Of a stretch of 64,000 nt of DNA, positions 24,146 to 33,498 are shown piece after piece; the stretch's first letter is position 1, and each line of letters opens with the position of its first letter. This DNA comes from Ectopseudomonas toyotomiensis (GTDB taxonomy: Bacteria; Pseudomonadota; Gammaproteobacteria; Pseudomonadales; Pseudomonadaceae). The notes beneath the pieces are model-generated. The model was not told where the DNA came from. It searched no databases and was given only the letters and a program-made list of their open reading frames with translations. Location of the stretch: assembly GCF_900115695.1 (NCBI RefSeq), contig NZ_FOXK01000006.1, positions 124,001 to 188,000 on the forward strand, read 5' to 3'. A program made the position numbers and the translations under genes.

Positions 24146-26593
24146 ATGCTCGTCATCTGGTTGCTGGTTCTGCTGCTTGGGGTCGCCTACCTGGCCCATA
24201 GCCGTACCGCCGCCCTACCTGCCCTCGGCATCACCGCAGCCTACCTGGTGGCCATGGCCTTGTTCAGCCCGGTACCGGGCTGGTTGCAACTGCTGCTGTG
24301 GATCGTCACCGGCGCCGTCGCCGCCTTCATCCTGCTCGGCGATCTGCGCCGGCAACTGTTCACCAGCCCGCTGTTCGCCTGGTTCCAGCGCGTACTGCCG
24401 CCGATGTCGGCGACCGAGCGCGATGCCATCGAAGCCGGCACCGTGTGGTGGGATGGCGAGCTGTTCAGCGGCAAACCGGACTGGGACAAACTGCTGGCCT
24501 ACCCCAAGGCCAAGCTGAGCGAAGAGGAACAGGCGTTCATCGACGGCCCCACCGAAGAACTCTGCGCGATGATCAGCGACTGGCAGGTCGGCCAGCAGAT
24601 GGATCTGCCGGAGAAGGCCTGGGAGCACATCAAGCAGCACGGCTTCTTCGCCCTGATCATTCCCAAGGAATACGGCGGCAAGGGCTTTTCCGCCTATGCT
24701 CACTCGCAGGTGGCGATGAAGCTGGCTACCCGCAGTGGCGATCTGGCCTCTACCGTGATGGTGCCCAACTCCCTCGGCCCGGCCGAATTGCTGCTGCACT
24801 ACGGCACCGACGCCCAGCGCCAGCACTACCTGCCGCGCCTGGCGCGGGGTGAGGACATTCCCTGCTTCGCCCTCACCGGCCCGCTGGCCGGCTCCGACGC
24901 CGGCGCCATGCCGGACACCGGGATCATCTGCAAAGGCCAGTACAACGGCGAGGAAGTGATCGGCCTGCGCCTGAACTGGGAGAAGCGCTACATCACCCTC
25001 GGCCCGGTGGCCACCCTGCTCGGCCTGGCCTTCAAGGCCTACGACCCGGATCATCTGCTCGGCGACAAGGAAGACCTGGGCATCAGCCTGGCGCTGATCC
25101 CCACCGATACCCCCGGCGTGGAAATCGGCCGTCGTCACCTGCCGCTGGGCGCTGCCTTCATGAACGGGCCGAACTCGGGCAAGGACGTCTTCATTCCGCT
25201 GGAGTACCTGATCGGTGGCCAGGAGTACCTCGGCAAGGGCTGGATGATGCTGATGAACTGCCTGTCGGTCGGCCGCTCCATCTCGCTGCCGGCAGTCGGC
25301 ACCGGCGCGGCCAAGTTCACCAGCCTCGCCACCGGCCAGTACGCCCAGTTGCGCGAGCAATTCAACGTGCCGCTGGCCGCCTTCGAGGGCATCCAAGAAG
25401 CCCTGGCGCGCATCGGCGGCAACGCCTGGCTGATGGACAGCGCGCGTATCCTCACCGCCAACGCCGTCGACCTGGGCGAGAAGCCCTCGGTGCTATCGGC
25501 GATTCTCAAGTACCACCTCACCGAACGCGGCCGCGAGTGCATCGGCCACGCCATGGACGTGCACGGAGGCAAGGGCATCATCATGGGCCCGAACAACTAC
25601 CTGGCCCGCTCCTGGCAGGGCGCGCCGATCTTCATCACCGTCGAGGGTGCCAACATTCTCTCGCGCAACCTGATGATCTTCGGCCAGGGCGCCATCCGCT
25701 GCCACCCCTACGTGCTCAAGGAAATGGCCCTGGCCGACCGCGAGGACAAGGATCAGGCACTGGCCGAGTTCGACTCACTGCTGATGAGCCATATCGGCTT
25801 CGCCGTCGGCAACGCCGCCAGCAGCTTCCTCTTGGGGCTGACTCTGAACCGCCTGGGCCAGGTGCCCGGCGACGACCTAAGCCAACCTTACTACCGCGCA
25901 CTCAATCGCCTGGCGGCGGCCTTCGCCCTGTGCGCCGACAGCAGCATGATGCTGCTCGGCGGCGACCTGAAGCGTCGCGAGCGCCTGTCCGCACGCCTTG
26001 GCGACGTGCTCAGCCATCTCTATCTGGGTTCGGCTGCGCTCAAGCGCTACCACGACCTGGACTACCCAGAAGCGATCCGTCCACTGCTGCGCTGGGCCAT
26101 GGAGGAAAACCTTTACCACGCCGAACAGGCCCTGGATGACCTTCTGAGCAACTTCCCCAACCGCCTGTTCGGCTGCCTGCTGAAAGTGCTGGTGTTCCCG
26201 CTGGGTCGCCGCCATCACGGCCCGAGCGACGCACTGGACGCCGAAGTGGCCGCGATCATTGGCCGCCAGGCCGGCGACCCGGCGCTGGAATCGGTGCTGG
26301 AAGGCTGCTACCGCCCGCAGGCGGACCAGGATTCAGTAGGAGCCCTGCAACATGCGCTGAACCTGGTGCAAGCCAGCCAGGATGCGCGCAAGCGTCTGCA
26401 CCAGGCGCTCAAGGACGGCAGCCTGCAACCGGCGCCGGGCCAGGACGCCATCGAGGCGGCGATCGCTGCCGGCATCCTCGACGGCGAACAGGGCCAGCGC
26501 CTGCAAGCCGCCGAAGCGGCGCGCCGTCGGGTGATCGATGTCGACGACTTTGCCAAGGAAGAGCTCAAGCTGAGCCGCGGCAAGGTGCGCTGA
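24146..26593 (+). CDS. fadE: Long acyl-CoA dehydrogenase (FadE type)
   Basis: An 815-residue FadE-type acyl-CoA dehydrogenase of fatty-acid beta-oxidation, twice the size of ordinary ones. An N-terminal hydrophobic part (residues 1-65, two helices) should anchor it to the membrane. The dehydrogenase core has IIPKEYGGKGFSAYAHSQVA, FALTGPLAGSDAGAMPDTG, QFNVPLAAFEGIQEALARI, MDVHGGKGIIMGPNNYLARS and VEGANILSRNLMIFGQGA. DUF1974 follows at the C-terminus. The ATG at 24146 is chosen: GGAGG is 9 bases upstream. ATGs at 24140 and 24047 also exist. A REP hairpin follows the gene. Confidence 0.94.
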   Translation: MLVIWLLVLLLGVAYLAHSRTAALPALGITAAYLVAMALFSPVPGWLQLLLWIVTGAVAAFILLGDLRRQLFTSPLFAWFQRVLPPMSATERDAIEAGTVWWDGELFSGKPDWDKLLAYPKAKLSEEEQAFIDGPTEELCAMISDWQVGQQMDLPEKAWEHIKQHGFFALIIPKEYGGKGFSAYAHSQVAMKLATRSGDLASTVMVPNSLGPAELLLHYGTDAQRQHYLPRLARGEDIPCFALTGPLAGSDAGAMPDTGIICKGQYNGEEVIGLRLNWEKRYITLGPVATLLGLAFKAYDPDHLLGDKEDLGISLALIPTDTPGVEIGRRHLPLGAAFMNGPNSGKDVFIPLEYLIGGQEYLGKGWMMLMNCLSVGRSISLPAVGTGAAKFTSLATGQYAQLREQFNVPLAAFEGIQEALARIGGNAWLMDSARILTANAVDLGEKPSVLSAILKYHLTERGRECIGHAMDVHGGKGIIMGPNNYLARSWQGAPIFITVEGANILSRNLMIFGQGAIRCHPYVLKEMALADREDKDQALAEFDSLLMSHIGFAVGNAASSFLLGLTLNRLGQVPGDDLSQPYYRALNRLAAAFALCADSSMMLLGGDLKRRERLSARLGDVLSHLYLGSAALKRYHDLDYPEAIRPLLRWAMEENLYHAEQALDDLLSNFPNRLFGCLLKVLVFPLGRRHHGPSDALDAEVAAIIGRQAGDPALESVLEGCYRPQADQDSVGALQHALNLVQASQDARKRLHQALKDGSLQPAPGQDAIEAAIAAGILDGEQGQRLQAAEAARRRVIDVDDFAKEELKLSRGKVR

Positions 26594-26605
26594 GTCGAAC
26601 CACTT

Positions 26606-26659
26606 GTGGGAGGGACTTTAGCCGCGAGCTTCTTGCGTCGCGGCTAACCCCCCTCCCAC
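26606..26659. repeat. REP-like doublet after fadE
   Basis: GTGGGAGGGACTTTAGCCGCGA and the inverted TCGCGGCTAA...CCTCCCAC are a diverged member of the gtaggagcgg REP family. It is located directly after the fadE stop and may double as a transcription stop. Confidence 0.75.
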
Positions 26660-26737
26660 GAAAGTCAGCTATGCAGGACAGCGGGCGCCAGGAACTCTAT
26701 ACTCCTGCGCCCGTTTTACCCTTCAGGAACCTGCACC

Positions 26738-27145
26738 ATGGCCAGCCATCTCGAACACCACCTCGCCCTGCTCAACCACCTGCGCGGCATCCTCGTCGCC
26801 CTGGGCGAAGCCGAACAGGTGCTCGACGACAGCCATGCCCTGTTCCTCGAGCGCTACGATGAGCTGCTCGCCGAACTGCCAAGCGACCCGGTGTCCAGCC
26901 AGTACCTCGGCCAGGACCTGATCAGCCAGGTGTTTCACCGCTACCCGCAGATCGCCCATCTGGTACCACGTGACCTGCTGTGGTTCTTCGGCGGCGACTG
27001 CCTGCACTTCATGCCCGACGAGGAAATCGCTCTGTACCAGACCCTCGACGAGCGCCGCTTCGAAGCCGAAGAGAACGACGAACCCTTCGACTGGAACCAG
27101 GAAAAACAACTGCTGGCCCTGCCCACCGACAGCTCCAAGCACTGA
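26738..27145 (+). CDS. PA2817-like hypothetical protein
   Basis: A 135-residue acidic, helical protein (LLNHLRGILVALGEAEQVLD, LFLERYDELLAELPSDP, LVPRDLLWFFGGDCLHFMPD) matching the small conserved family named after P. aeruginosa PA2817. There is no signal or membrane segment. It follows fadE and precedes a strong terminator and the tRNA operon. The function is unknown. Confidence 0.8.
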   Translation: MASHLEHHLALLNHLRGILVALGEAEQVLDDSHALFLERYDELLAELPSDPVSSQYLGQDLISQVFHRYPQIAHLVPRDLLWFFGGDCLHFMPDEEIALYQTLDERRFEAEENDEPFDWNQEKQLLALPTDSSKH

Positions 27146-27160
27146 TCTGCCAATAAACGA

Positions 27161-27195
27161 AAGGCCCGCACGGTAAACCGGCGGGCCTTGTTTTG
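27161..27195 (+). terminator. Terminator after the PA2817-like gene
   Basis: AAGGCCCGC pairs with GCGGGCCTT. An inner CGG/CCG stem lies in the loop, and TTTT follows the right arm. It begins 15 bases after the stop codon. Confidence 0.85.
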
Positions 27196-27213
27196 TGTCT
27201 GTACAAACGACAG

Positions 27214-27251
27214 AAACGAAAACGCCGCTCAATTGAGCGGCGTTTTCGTTT
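27214..27251. terminator. 38-bp perfect palindrome, terminator of the tRNA operon
   Basis: AAACGAAAACGCCGCTCAA is followed at once by its exact complement, giving a 19-bp inverted repeat with no spacer. It ends 4 bases before the tRNA-Gly CCA end (27255). On the minus strand it is an AT-tailed hairpin typical of the Rho-independent terminators after tRNA genes, and it also terminates plus-strand transcription. Confidence 0.9.
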
Positions 27252-27254
27252 ATT

Positions 27255-27330
<76 letters not shown>

Positions 27331-27344
27331 GGTACAACTTGAAG

Positions 27345-27420
27345 TGGCGTCCCCTAGGGGACTCGAACCCCTGTTACCGCCGTGAAAGGGCGGTGTCCTA
27401 GGCCACTAGACGAAGGGGAC
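27345..27420 (-). tRNA. tRNA-Glu(TTC)
   Basis: A 76-base tRNA with encoded CCA. The acceptor arm starts GTCCCCTTCG, the anticodon loop is CCCTTTCACGG with anticodon TTC (Glu) and the T-arm is GGTTCGAGTCC. It is transcribed ahead of tRNA-Gly with a 14-base spacer. In E. coli the HipA target is GltX, the synthetase for this tRNA, though no link to the hipA on the element is shown. Confidence 0.98.
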
Positions 27421-27492
27421 ACACCCCGGAACATCAAGCAACTTTCCGGCTTCCTTCGCTCTGTTTCTAGCATTGCGCTGGAAGTGGCGCGC

Positions 27493-27521
27493 ATTCTATG
27501 GAGCCTTTCGAGGGTCGTCAA
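27493..27521 (-). promoter_or_regulatory. Sigma70 promoter of the tRNA-Glu/Gly operon
   Basis: On the minus strand TTGACG (27521-27516) and TAGAAT (27498-27493) are separated by exactly 17 bases. The bases after the -10 are GC-rich (gcgcgcc), a discriminator type often linked with stringent control of stable RNA. The mature tRNA-Glu begins about 65 bases downstream. Confidence 0.85.
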
Positions 27522-27642
27522 CCTCTCTCTAAAAAATTTTTAAAATCAAAGACTTCAGCCCATAAATCGATATGCCACTAGGAGCCATGCAGCCAAGCCA
27601 CTACACTCGGTCGAAAAGTCGATTCTCGAGAGGTCCCAAGCA

Positions 27643-28407
27643 GTGTCCGCACTCGTGATAACCATGCTGATCGTCGGCGGCATCGCCCTACTGATGGTGA
27701 TTGCCTACATCAACCACGCCGTCGAGAACAGCAAGCTGGAGAAAGCGCGCCAGCGCGCTGATCTGCTCGACCGCATTCGTCGCTGCCAGGATATCTCCGA
27801 ACGCATGCCTGGACAGCTGATGACACCGCAGCTGAAGCTGCTGCTGAGCCAGTTGCAGTTGCAAGTCAGCGAACGCCTGCTGCCGCTGGACAAGCACAAC
27901 GCCAAACTGAAGACCGATATCGACACTCTCAAGACCCAGATCGCCCAGGGCGAATCCATCCCGGTGAAGAACCCACCACAACCCATCGCCAACGAAGCCA
28001 AGGCCAAGGATGTACGTTTCCTTCTGGAAAACCTGCACGCCCTGATCACCAGTTCGGTACAGGGCGGCCTGCTGCCCGCCAACGATGGCAAGCATTGGCT
28101 CAAGCAGATTCGTCAGATGCTGGTACTGGTGCATATCGAGTTCTTCAGCACCCTGGGCCAGACGGCCATGCAGCAGAATCAACCCGGCCAGGCACGCCTG
28201 GCCTTCGAACGCGGCGTGCAGTACCTGCGCAAGCAACCTGACCCGACCCCTTACCAGACGCAACTCAAGCGTTTCGAAGAGCAATTGGCGCGCGCCAATG
28301 CCATGGTGCTCAACAACAGCGTACCCAACGCGGATGAACCCAGCCAGTTGACCGAAGGTCTGAAGGACCTGGAAGACGACTGGAAGAAGAAGAACATCTA
28401 CGACTGA
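27643..28407 (+). CDS. Membrane-anchored coiled-coil protein, unknown
   Basis: A 254-residue protein with one N-terminal transmembrane helix (residues 4-23) followed by a cytoplasmic or periplasmic helical region (KLEKARQRADLLDRIRRCQD, LQLQVSERLLPLDKHNAK) and a TPR-like segment GQARLAFERGVQYLRKQP near 185-205. The GTG at 27643 is chosen because AGAGG lies 9 bases upstream. It resembles the conserved hypothetical next to the P. aeruginosa tRNA-Glu/Gly genes (PA2820, by memory). The function is unknown. Confidence 0.75.
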   Translation: MSALVITMLIVGGIALLMVIAYINHAVENSKLEKARQRADLLDRIRRCQDISERMPGQLMTPQLKLLLSQLQLQVSERLLPLDKHNAKLKTDIDTLKTQIAQGESIPVKNPPQPIANEAKAKDVRFLLENLHALITSSVQGGLLPANDGKHWLKQIRQMLVLVHIEFFSTLGQTAMQQNQPGQARLAFERGVQYLRKQPDPTPYQTQLKRFEEQLARANAMVLNNSVPNADEPSQLTEGLKDLEDDWKKKNIYD

Positions 28408-28460
28408 GCAGACGACCGCCTTCGCTCAGTCAACCACGTTGACCGCCGATAGGAGCTGTA

Positions 28461-29123
28461 ATGAGCCTGACCGTTTACGGAGCACCCCTGTCTCCCTTCG
28501 TCCGCAAACTCTGCCTGTGCCTGATCGAAAAGGGCCTGGATTACGAGCTGGAGGTGGTCATGCCCTTTGGCCAGCCGGACTGGTTTCGCGAGCTCAATCC
28601 GCTAGGCCGGATTCCCGCCTTTCGCGATGGTGACCTGAAGCTGGCGGACTCCAGCGTGATCTGCCAGTACCTGGAAGAGCGCTACCCTGAGCACATGCAC
28701 CTATATGGCGACGGTGCGGAGCAACGTGCCAGGGTGCGCTGGCTGGAAAAATACGCGGACTACGAGTTGGCGCCGCTGTGCACCTTCACCGTGTTTCGCA
28801 ACCGCGTGCTGAAAGCCACCATGGGCCAGCCATGCGATGAGGAAAAGGTGCAGCAGACGCTCAAGGACAAGCTGCCCAACCACTTCGACTATTTCGAGGC
28901 CACGTTGGGTAACGCGCCCTACTTCCTTGGCGAACAACTGTCCATGGCCGACCTGGCACTGGCCAGCCAGTTGCTCAACATGGAGCACGGCGGGGAAACC
29001 CTGGATGCCGGCCGCTGGCCGAACCTGCTGGCGCACTACGAGCGTATCAAGGCCCGCGCATCCACACAGCAACTGCTGCCGCGTGAACTGCGCACACTGG
29101 AGAAGATCGGCGCCATGCGCTGA
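28461..29123 (+). CDS. Glutathione S-transferase
   Basis: A 220-residue GST. The N-terminal thioredoxin-like domain starts VYGAPLSPFVRKLCLCL, where the Ser of SPFVRK is in the usual catalytic or glutathione-activating position. NPLGRIPAFRDGDLKLADSS has the conserved cis-Pro and the ESxxI-like glutathione contact. The C-terminal helical domain carries the motif ADLALASQLLNMEHGG. Family members conjugate glutathione to electrophiles or reduce disulfides; the substrate is unknown. It lies downstream of the coiled-coil gene in the same direction. Confidence 0.9.
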   Translation: MSLTVYGAPLSPFVRKLCLCLIEKGLDYELEVVMPFGQPDWFRELNPLGRIPAFRDGDLKLADSSVICQYLEERYPEHMHLYGDGAEQRARVRWLEKYADYELAPLCTFTVFRNRVLKATMGQPCDEEKVQQTLKDKLPNHFDYFEATLGNAPYFLGEQLSMADLALASQLLNMEHGGETLDAGRWPNLLAHYERIKARASTQQLLPRELRTLEKIGAMR

Positions 29124-29136
29124 ACACGCCTGCTTC

Positions 29137-29214
29137 GTAGGGTGCGCCGTGCGCACCTATTGCGAAATCAGCTTCGGCGACGTCTCAAGCCAGCGGTGCG
29201 CGTGGCGCCCCTAG
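29137..29214. repeat. REP pair (family gtagggtgcgc)
   Basis: GTAGGGTGCGCCGTGCGCACC at 29137-29157 and the diverged inverted copy GGTGCGCGTGGCGCCCCTAG at 29195-29214 lie between the convergent GST and fRMsr genes. Confidence 0.72.
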
Positions 29215-29248
29215 CGGATCGAGTCTCCCTGCATCGCCAAAGGCGTAC

Positions 29249-29731
29249 TCAGCAGTCGCTGGCGGCCAGGAATATCGCTGCCAGCGCTTCGATACCGGCC
29301 TGATCCACCTCGGTGAACCGCCCCACCGACGGGCTGTCCAGATCCAGCACGCCGATCAGGCGCCCCTCCTTGACCAGAGGCACCACCAGCTCACTGTTCG
29401 ATGCACTATCGCAGGCAATATGCCCCGGGAAGGCATGCACATCCTCGACCCGCTGCGTTTGCAGGCTGGCCGCCGCCGCGCCGCAGACGCCACGACCGAA
29501 GGCGATGCGCACGCAGGCCACCTTGCCCTGGAATGGGCCGAGCACCAGCTCGCCATCCTTCACCAGATAGAAGCCGGCCCAGTTCAGATCGGCCAGCTCG
29601 TGAAACAGGAAGGCGGAAAACTGCGCAGCATTGGCGATGAAGTCGCGCTCGCCGCTAAGCAATGCCTGCAATTGTGCACTCAGCAGCGGGTAACCGTTGA
29701 GATCACCACCAGCCTGAGAAAGATCGATCAT
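29249..29731 (-). CDS. msrC: Free methionine-(R)-sulfoxide reductase (GAF domain)
   Basis: A 160-residue single GAF-domain enzyme that reduces free L-methionine-(R)-sulfoxide. The family Cys residues are present: Cys in QGKVACVRI, GRGVCGAAA and the HIACDSASNSELVVPL segment. WAGFYLVKDGELVLGPFQG is also a fRMsr hallmark. It overlaps the upstream ATPase gene by 4 bases. The neighbouring GST and peroxidase genes fit an oxidative-stress context. Confidence 0.92.
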   Translation of the reverse strand: MIDLSQAGGDLNGYPLLSAQLQALLSGERDFIANAAQFSAFLFHELADLNWAGFYLVKDGELVLGPFQGKVACVRIAFGRGVCGAAAASLQTQRVEDVHAFPGHIACDSASNSELVVPLVKEGRLIGVLDLDSPSVGRFTEVDQAGIEALAAIFLAASDC

Positions 29732-30618
29732 GCCTGTTGCTCCAGCAGTTGCAGCCCGACCCAGTGGCGGGCGAATTGATAGGCGCAGCGGCCATTGCGG
29801 TTACCGCGACCCAGCGCCCAGCGAATGGCGGCTTTCTCCAGCGCCTCGTCCCAGCTCCAGTCGAGCCCGACCTGACGCGCCTGCACCTCTACCCAGTGAC
29901 GCACGACGAGCAGGAAATGATCCTGGCTGAAGGGATAGAACGACAGCCACAGGCCAAAACGGTCGGACAGCGCGATCTTGTCCTCCACCGCCTCGTTGGG
30001 GTGCAGCTCGCCGTCGACCCGCTTCCAGTTCTCGTTATCGCTCTGATGCTCGGGCACCAGATGGCGACGGTTGGAGGTGGCGTACAGCAGCACGTTGTCC
30101 GGCGCCTGCTCCAACGAGCCGTCGAGCACGCTCTTGAGTACCCGGTAGTCACCCTCGCCCGCTTCGAACGACAGGTCGTCGCAGAACAGCACGAAGCGTT
30201 GCGGCAAGCCGGCCAGCAGCTCGACCACGCGCGGCAGGTCGGCCAGATGATCGCGCTCGATCTCGATCAGGCGCAGGCCGGCCTTGGCGTGCTCGGCGAG
30301 CAGGGCACGCACCAGCGAAGACTTGCCAGTGCCACGCGCGCCCCAGAGCAAGGCATGGTTGGCCGGCATGCCGCTGACGAACTGACGGGTGTTACGCGCC
30401 AGTTGCTCGCGCTGGGCGTCCACACCCAACAGATCGCTCAGCGACAGGTCGAGGCTGACATCCAGCGGCAACAGGTAGCCGCTGCGGCCATCACGCACCC
30501 AGCGTGCCGCCACGCACTTGCTCCAGTCCACCTCCGGACGTAGTGCAGGCAACAGGGGTTCGATGCGCTCCAGCACCTGCTCGGCGCGGGCAAGAAAATC
30601 CAGTAACCGGGAATCCAC
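29728..30618 (-). CDS. DUF815-family AAA+ ATPase
   Basis: A 296-residue P-loop ATPase. Walker A is LLWGARGTGKSSLVRALL, Walker B is FVLFCDDLSFEAGEGD, and a sensor-like VLLYATSNRRHLVPEHQ follows, with a C-terminal helical region. This pattern is the DUF815 family of DnaA-like AAA+ proteins with unknown clients. It is the first gene of a two-gene operon and overlaps the msrC start by 4 bases. The start at 30618 is the first good ATG; it lies back to back with the sagS control region. Confidence 0.9.
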   Translation of the reverse strand: MDSRLLDFLARAEQVLERIEPLLPALRPEVDWSKCVAARWVRDGRSGYLLPLDVSLDLSLSDLLGVDAQREQLARNTRQFVSGMPANHALLWGARGTGKSSLVRALLAEHAKAGLRLIEIERDHLADLPRVVELLAGLPQRFVLFCDDLSFEAGEGDYRVLKSVLDGSLEQAPDNVLLYATSNRRHLVPEHQSDNENWKRVDGELHPNEAVEDKIALSDRFGLWLSFYPFSQDHFLLVVRHWVEVQARQVGLDWSWDEALEKAAIRWALGRGNRNGRCAYQFARHWVGLQLLEQQA

Positions 30619-30728
30619 GATCTACTACTCCTTTTGCGCAGAGCCGCACGTTGCAGGCTCTGCCGGTATGGGGTCGCTATCAGCTATGCTTGGCAGGCGC
30701 CCAAGGATCAGAGACCACGCACGCATTT

Positions 30729-33050
30729 ATGGACATTTCGCTCACCAATCGCCTGTCGTTCAAACAGGCCGGCCTGACCGTCCTGGTGGCGTTTATCCTT
30801 GGTACGCTGCTGAGCGTCACCCAGGTGGCGGTCGATTATGCCAGCGAAGAGGCCTCCATCAACCGCGAGATTCGCGCGCTGCTGGAAATCAGCCACAACC
30901 CCGCCGCCCGTATCGCCTACAACATCGACGCGGAACTGGCGCAGGAGCTGGTCCTCGGCCTGCTGCGCTCGCCCGCGGTGACCCGCGCCGAACTCATCGA
31001 CAACAACGGCCTGGTGCTGGCCAGCGTCAGCCGCCCACGCCGGGAAAGCCGCTACCGGGTCTTCAGCGACAGCCTGTTCGGGGCCCAACGGCAGTTCCAG
31101 GACCCACTCCACGTCAGCCATGCCCCCAACGAAGCCCTGGGCTTTCTACGCCTGGAAGTCGACACCTACGCCTTCGGCAGTCACTTTCTCAGACGCTCGC
31201 TGCTGACTCTGCTCACCGGCTTCGCGCGCAGCCTGCTGCTGTCACTGATCCTGCTGGTGCTGTTCTATTTCATGCTGACCAAGCCCCTGACCGGGGTGAT
31301 TCGTGCACTCAGCGAACGTAACCCGCAAGACCCGCAGCACCGCCCCGTGCCCTGCCCCAAGGGCCACGAGCGCGACGAGATCGGCACCCTGGTGGAGGTC
31401 ACCAACCGCCAGCTGTCGAGCATCGCCCAGGAGATCGAACAAAGGCGTAACGCCGAAGACCGCCTGACCCAGTACCTGAATGAACTGGAAAACATCGTCT
31501 CGGCGCGCACCGCCGAGCTCAAGGCCACCAACGCCCGCCTCAGCCAGTCCAACCGCGAACTGGAGGTGGCGCGTACCACCGCCCTGAACATGGCGCAGGC
31601 GCGCTCGGCCTTTCTGGCCAACATGAGCCACGAGATCCGTACGCCGCTCAACGGCCTGCTGGGCATGCTCGCGTTGGCCCTGGACGGCCCGCTCAGCGCC
31701 GAGCAGCGCCAGCAGCTGGGCATCGCCCATGACTCCGGCAAGGTGCTGGTGGAGTTGCTCAACGACATTCTCGACCTGTCCAAATTCGAAGCAGGCCAGC
31801 TCGAACTGGAGGAAATTCCCTTCGACCTCGGCGCCATGGCAGAGGATACCGCCAGCCTGCTGTCACAGAACGCCGCCAGCGCAGTCGAGCTGACCTGCCT
31901 GATCGACCCGGCACTGCCGACCCATGTGCTGGGCGACCCGACACGGGTGCGCCAGATCGTCAGCAACCTGCTGTCCAACGCGCTCAAATTCACCCGTTTC
32001 GGCCGTGTCGACCTGATCGTCGCCTGCGGTAAGGACGGCATCAGCATCCGCGTGCGCGATACTGGTATCGGCATCGCCGAAGATGCCCAGGCGCGCATCT
32101 TCCAGCCCTTCGCCCAGGCCGAAGTCGGCATCACCCGTGAGTACGGCGGCACCGGGCTCGGCCTGGCGCTGACGCGGCGCCTGTGCGAAGCGATGCATGG
32201 CAAGCTGACCCTGCAGTCGAAAGAAGGCTTCGGCAGCGAGTTCTGCGCGCAACTGCCGCTGCCGGCCCATGCGCAAGCCAGCTCCCAACCCTCACTACAA
32301 GGCCGCATCGTGGCCATGACACCGGCCAGTAGCGGCCTGCAGCAGATGCTCAGCCAGTGGCTGCCAACCTGGGGCCTGGGTTATCAGCGCCTGGATACCG
32401 ATGCCAGCCTGCACGGCGTGGATGCCGACCTGCTGATCAGCGATTGCCCGGAATGCCTGCTGGGTATTCGCCCGACGATCAGCACGCCGATACTGCTGGT
32501 CACCGCCTATGGCAACTTCCTGCCGCACGAGCAAGCGCAGCGTCTCATGCCGCTGCTGCAGATCGCCCGCCCGCTGGCGCGCAATGGCCTGTTACAGATG
32601 CTGCGGCACATTCTCCACAGCGACGACGGCGACCTGCACAACAGCGCCCAGACGCAAGCTGCGCGAGAAAGCACAGCGCGCGTGCTGCTGGTCGAAGACA
32701 ACCCGGTCAACCAGATGGTCGCCAAAGGCATGCTGGCCAAGCTCGGCTACCAGGTGCTGGTCGCCGCGCACGGCGCTGAAGCATTGGAGGTGCTGGAGCA
32801 AGAGCCAATCGATCTGATCCTGATGGACTGCAACATGCCGGTGATGGATGGCTACGAAGCCAGCCGACGCATCCGCAGCAATGGCCGCTGGCCGGAGTTG
32901 CCCATCGTCGCCCTGACCGCCAATGCGCTGTCCGACGAGCGCGAGCGCTGCCGCGCCGCCGGCATGAACGACTACCTGGCCAAACCCTTCCGCCGTGAAG
33001 AACTGGCTGTCATGCTCGACACCTGGCTGCCCGATGAGGTCAATCGCTGA
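30729..33050 (+). CDS. sagS: Hybrid sensor histidine kinase, SagS-like
   Basis: A 773-residue hybrid kinase. TM1 is at about residues 14-34 and TM2 at about 157-184, flanking a small periplasmic HmsP-like sensor domain. A coiled region leads to the phospho-acceptor His301 (NMSHEIRTPLNGLLGML), the ATPase domain (NLLSNALKFT, DTGIGIAEDA, GGTGLGLALTRRL) and a C-terminal receiver with Asp700 (LILMDCNMPVMDG) and Lys in YLAKPF. A poorly conserved receiver-like part lies between about 510 and 640. P. aeruginosa SagS, which drives the motile-to-sessile switch through HptB and BfiS, is likewise next to ospR. The ATG at 30729 matches the family; the frame continues upstream. Confidence 0.88.
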   Translation: MDISLTNRLSFKQAGLTVLVAFILGTLLSVTQVAVDYASEEASINREIRALLEISHNPAARIAYNIDAELAQELVLGLLRSPAVTRAELIDNNGLVLASVSRPRRESRYRVFSDSLFGAQRQFQDPLHVSHAPNEALGFLRLEVDTYAFGSHFLRRSLLTLLTGFARSLLLSLILLVLFYFMLTKPLTGVIRALSERNPQDPQHRPVPCPKGHERDEIGTLVEVTNRQLSSIAQEIEQRRNAEDRLTQYLNELENIVSARTAELKATNARLSQSNRELEVARTTALNMAQARSAFLANMSHEIRTPLNGLLGMLALALDGPLSAEQRQQLGIAHDSGKVLVELLNDILDLSKFEAGQLELEEIPFDLGAMAEDTASLLSQNAASAVELTCLIDPALPTHVLGDPTRVRQIVSNLLSNALKFTRFGRVDLIVACGKDGISIRVRDTGIGIAEDAQARIFQPFAQAEVGITREYGGTGLGLALTRRLCEAMHGKLTLQSKEGFGSEFCAQLPLPAHAQASSQPSLQGRIVAMTPASSGLQQMLSQWLPTWGLGYQRLDTDASLHGVDADLLISDCPECLLGIRPTISTPILLVTAYGNFLPHEQAQRLMPLLQIARPLARNGLLQMLRHILHSDDGDLHNSAQTQAARESTARVLLVEDNPVNQMVAKGMLAKLGYQVLVAAHGAEALEVLEQEPIDLILMDCNMPVMDGYEASRRIRSNGRWPELPIVALTANALSDERERCRAAGMNDYLAKPFRREELAVMLDTWLPDEVNR

Positions 33051-33498
33051 GCCGAGCCAGTAGCCGATCCAGGCTGCGCCGCAGCCCTTCCATCTCCAGC
33101 AGATCCTGATCACCGAACTGGCAGAGCAACTGCGCCTTGAGCGGCAGGACCTGCGCCTGCAGCGCCCTGCCAGCCTCGCTCAGGGCCAGATGCACCTCGC
33201 GTTCATCCGTCTGCGCGCGACGACGCTGCACCAGGTCCATCTGCTCCAGACGCTTGAGCAGCGGCGTCAGGGTGCCGGAATCGAGCTGCAGGCGTTGCCC
33301 GAGCGCCTTGAGCGTCGGCTGCTCGGGCGCCCGCTCCTGCCATTCCCACAGCACCAGCATCGCCAGATACTGCGGGTAGGTCAGGCCGAGGGCGTCGAGC
33401 ATCGGTTTGTAGGCGCGGATCACCGCACGCGAGGCAGCGTAAAGCTTGAAGCACAGCTGGTTGTCCAGCTGCAGCCCGGCGGTATCGAAAGCACTCAT
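33040..33498 (-). CDS. ospR: MarR-family redox regulator, OspR/OhrR-like
   Basis: A 152-residue MarR-family repressor. The N-terminal LDNQLCFKLYAASRAVIRAY carries the Cys used for peroxide sensing in OhrR/OspR proteins. The winged helix includes TLKALGQRLQLDSGTLTPLL and RRRAQTDEREVHLALSEAG. OspR of P. aeruginosa represses the adjacent glutathione peroxidase gene and affects pigment and virulence. The start at 33498 overlaps the gpx stop (ATGA), so the two genes form an operon. The 3' end overlaps sagS by 11 bases on the other strand. A palindromic operator lies upstream of gpx. Confidence 0.92.
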   Translation of the reverse strand: MSAFDTAGLQLDNQLCFKLYAASRAVIRAYKPMLDALGLTYPQYLAMLVLWEWQERAPEQPTLKALGQRLQLDSGTLTPLLKRLEQMDLVQRRRAQTDEREVHLALSEAGRALQAQVLPLKAQLLCQFGDQDLLEMEGLRRSLDRLLARLSD